The position numbers and the translations under genes are program-made. From an uncultured Ruminococcus sp. (GTDB taxonomy: Bacteria; Bacillota; Clostridia; Oscillospirales; Acutalibacteraceae), in the NCBI GenBank assembly GCA_902762335.1, contig CACWNZ010000113.1:1-5711 (forward strand): DNA of 5,711 bases, in the 5' to 3' direction. Shown here piece after piece: positions 5,439-5,711 of the stretch. The first letter of the stretch is position 1. The number at the start of each line of letters is the position of its first letter. The notes under the pieces were generated by a model, which did not search any database, was not told where the DNA came from, and saw nothing but the letters and a program-made list of their open reading frames with translations.

Positions 5439-5711
5439 GTGCTTGTAACGGTTACGGCACAATTGAGATATGCGTCCGTATCCACAGCCTTGAAGTCCAT
5501 ACGCTGACAAGCGCGGAAGAGGATAAGACGCTGGCTGAATGCGTTGAGCTGGCTCTCTCCTGTGCCGACCGTTGCTACGTCAGAGGATGCAAGTGTCATC
5601 TGCTGACGGTCAAACATAGTAATACCTGCCTTAAGGTCACCGATAAACATTGGTATAGTAGTCGTCACGGTGCTGTCAGCCGTAACGCTGGTCGAAGGCA
5701 GGGTCGCGTTA
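5429..5711 (-). CDS. HK97-fold major capsid protein, C-terminal part (partial at right edge)
   Basis: This is the C-terminal 93 residues of the major capsid protein, the shell subunit of the phage head. The reading frame is open from the right edge of the window, and the start lies outside it. The segment MFIGDLKAGITMFDRQQ followed by FSQRLILFRACQRMDFKAVD matches the usual end of HK97-fold capsid proteins: a strand carrying the FGDF-like motif, then a beta strand with an R-x-R/D pattern just before the C-terminus. The zero-frame product ends in TSTNP at a UAA stop (5431-5429). Position fits the family: it sits immediately upstream of a gp6-like connector gene, the standard order in siphovirus head modules. 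The last codons form a candidate -1 slip site (see the frameshift signal), so a longer form continuing to 5040 is likely also made. Assignment is from remembered family pattern and gene order; the missing N-terminus prevents a stronger call. Confidence 0.85.
   Translation of the reverse strand, partial: NATLPSTSVTADSTVTTTIPMFIGDLKAGITMFDRQQMTLASSDVATVGTGESQLNAFSQRLILFRACQRMDFKAVDTDAYLNCAVTVTSTNP

Noticed and set aside
5433..5510. Start at the ATG at 5510 for the downstream frame, giving a separate 156-residue gene
   Set aside because: Its first 26 residues are the out-of-frame translation of the conserved capsid C-terminus and look like a shadow. A frameshift explains the open frame better.
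1..5711. Defence system, CRISPR array, mobile element, tRNA or integration site
   Set aside because: I saw no repeats, transposase motifs, cloverleaf sequences or non-structural genes. The window is filled by the virion structural operon.

Overview
This window is a slice of the head-tail structural module of a tailed, long-tailed (siphovirus-type) phage or prophage. All genes lie on the minus strand and read right to left. Balanced base composition, AGGAG-type ribosome binding sites, the phi13-like tube protein and the HK97-gp10 / gp6-like connector set point to a host in the Bacillota. A gut clostridial lineage such as Oscillospiraceae/Ruminococcus is my best guess, but it is inference only. 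Nothing here shows whether the element is integrated or free: integrase, att sites, lysis and host genes are all absent.

Layout in transcription order: the 3' end of an HK97-fold major capsid gene (5711-5429, running off the right edge); an overlapping -1-frame extension (5432-5040); a head-tail connector (5021-4722); a head closure/adaptor protein (4744-4436); an HK97 gp10-like protein (4429-3875); a tail terminator (3870-3499); the major tail tube protein with a C-terminal Ig-like domain (3509-2598); a tail assembly chaperone (2598-2065); and the 5' part of the tape measure gene (2033-1, running off the left edge). Genes overlap or are separated by at most 31 bases, so this is one tightly packed operon. 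I see no internal promoter or terminator, and no stretch over 300 bases lacks a gene.

The genes work together as a virion assembly line. The capsid shell is closed at one vertex by the connector and adaptor proteins. The gp10-like and terminator proteins cap and join the tail. The tube protein polymerises around the tape measure, which the chaperone keeps soluble and which sets tail length.

The most interesting element is at the end of the capsid gene. The last two capsid codons plus the base before them form the heptamer A AAC CCT, directly followed by the UAA stop. Five bases after the heptamer begins a 10-bp RNA hairpin that pairs perfectly apart from one G-U. The -1 frame then stays open for 130 residues of beta-rich sequence that has no credible start of its own. 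This is the classic layout of a programmed -1 ribosomal frameshift that adds a surface domain to a minority of capsid subunits. The mechanism has known precedents in phage capsid genes, but this instance, including its unusual slip site, looks worth testing.
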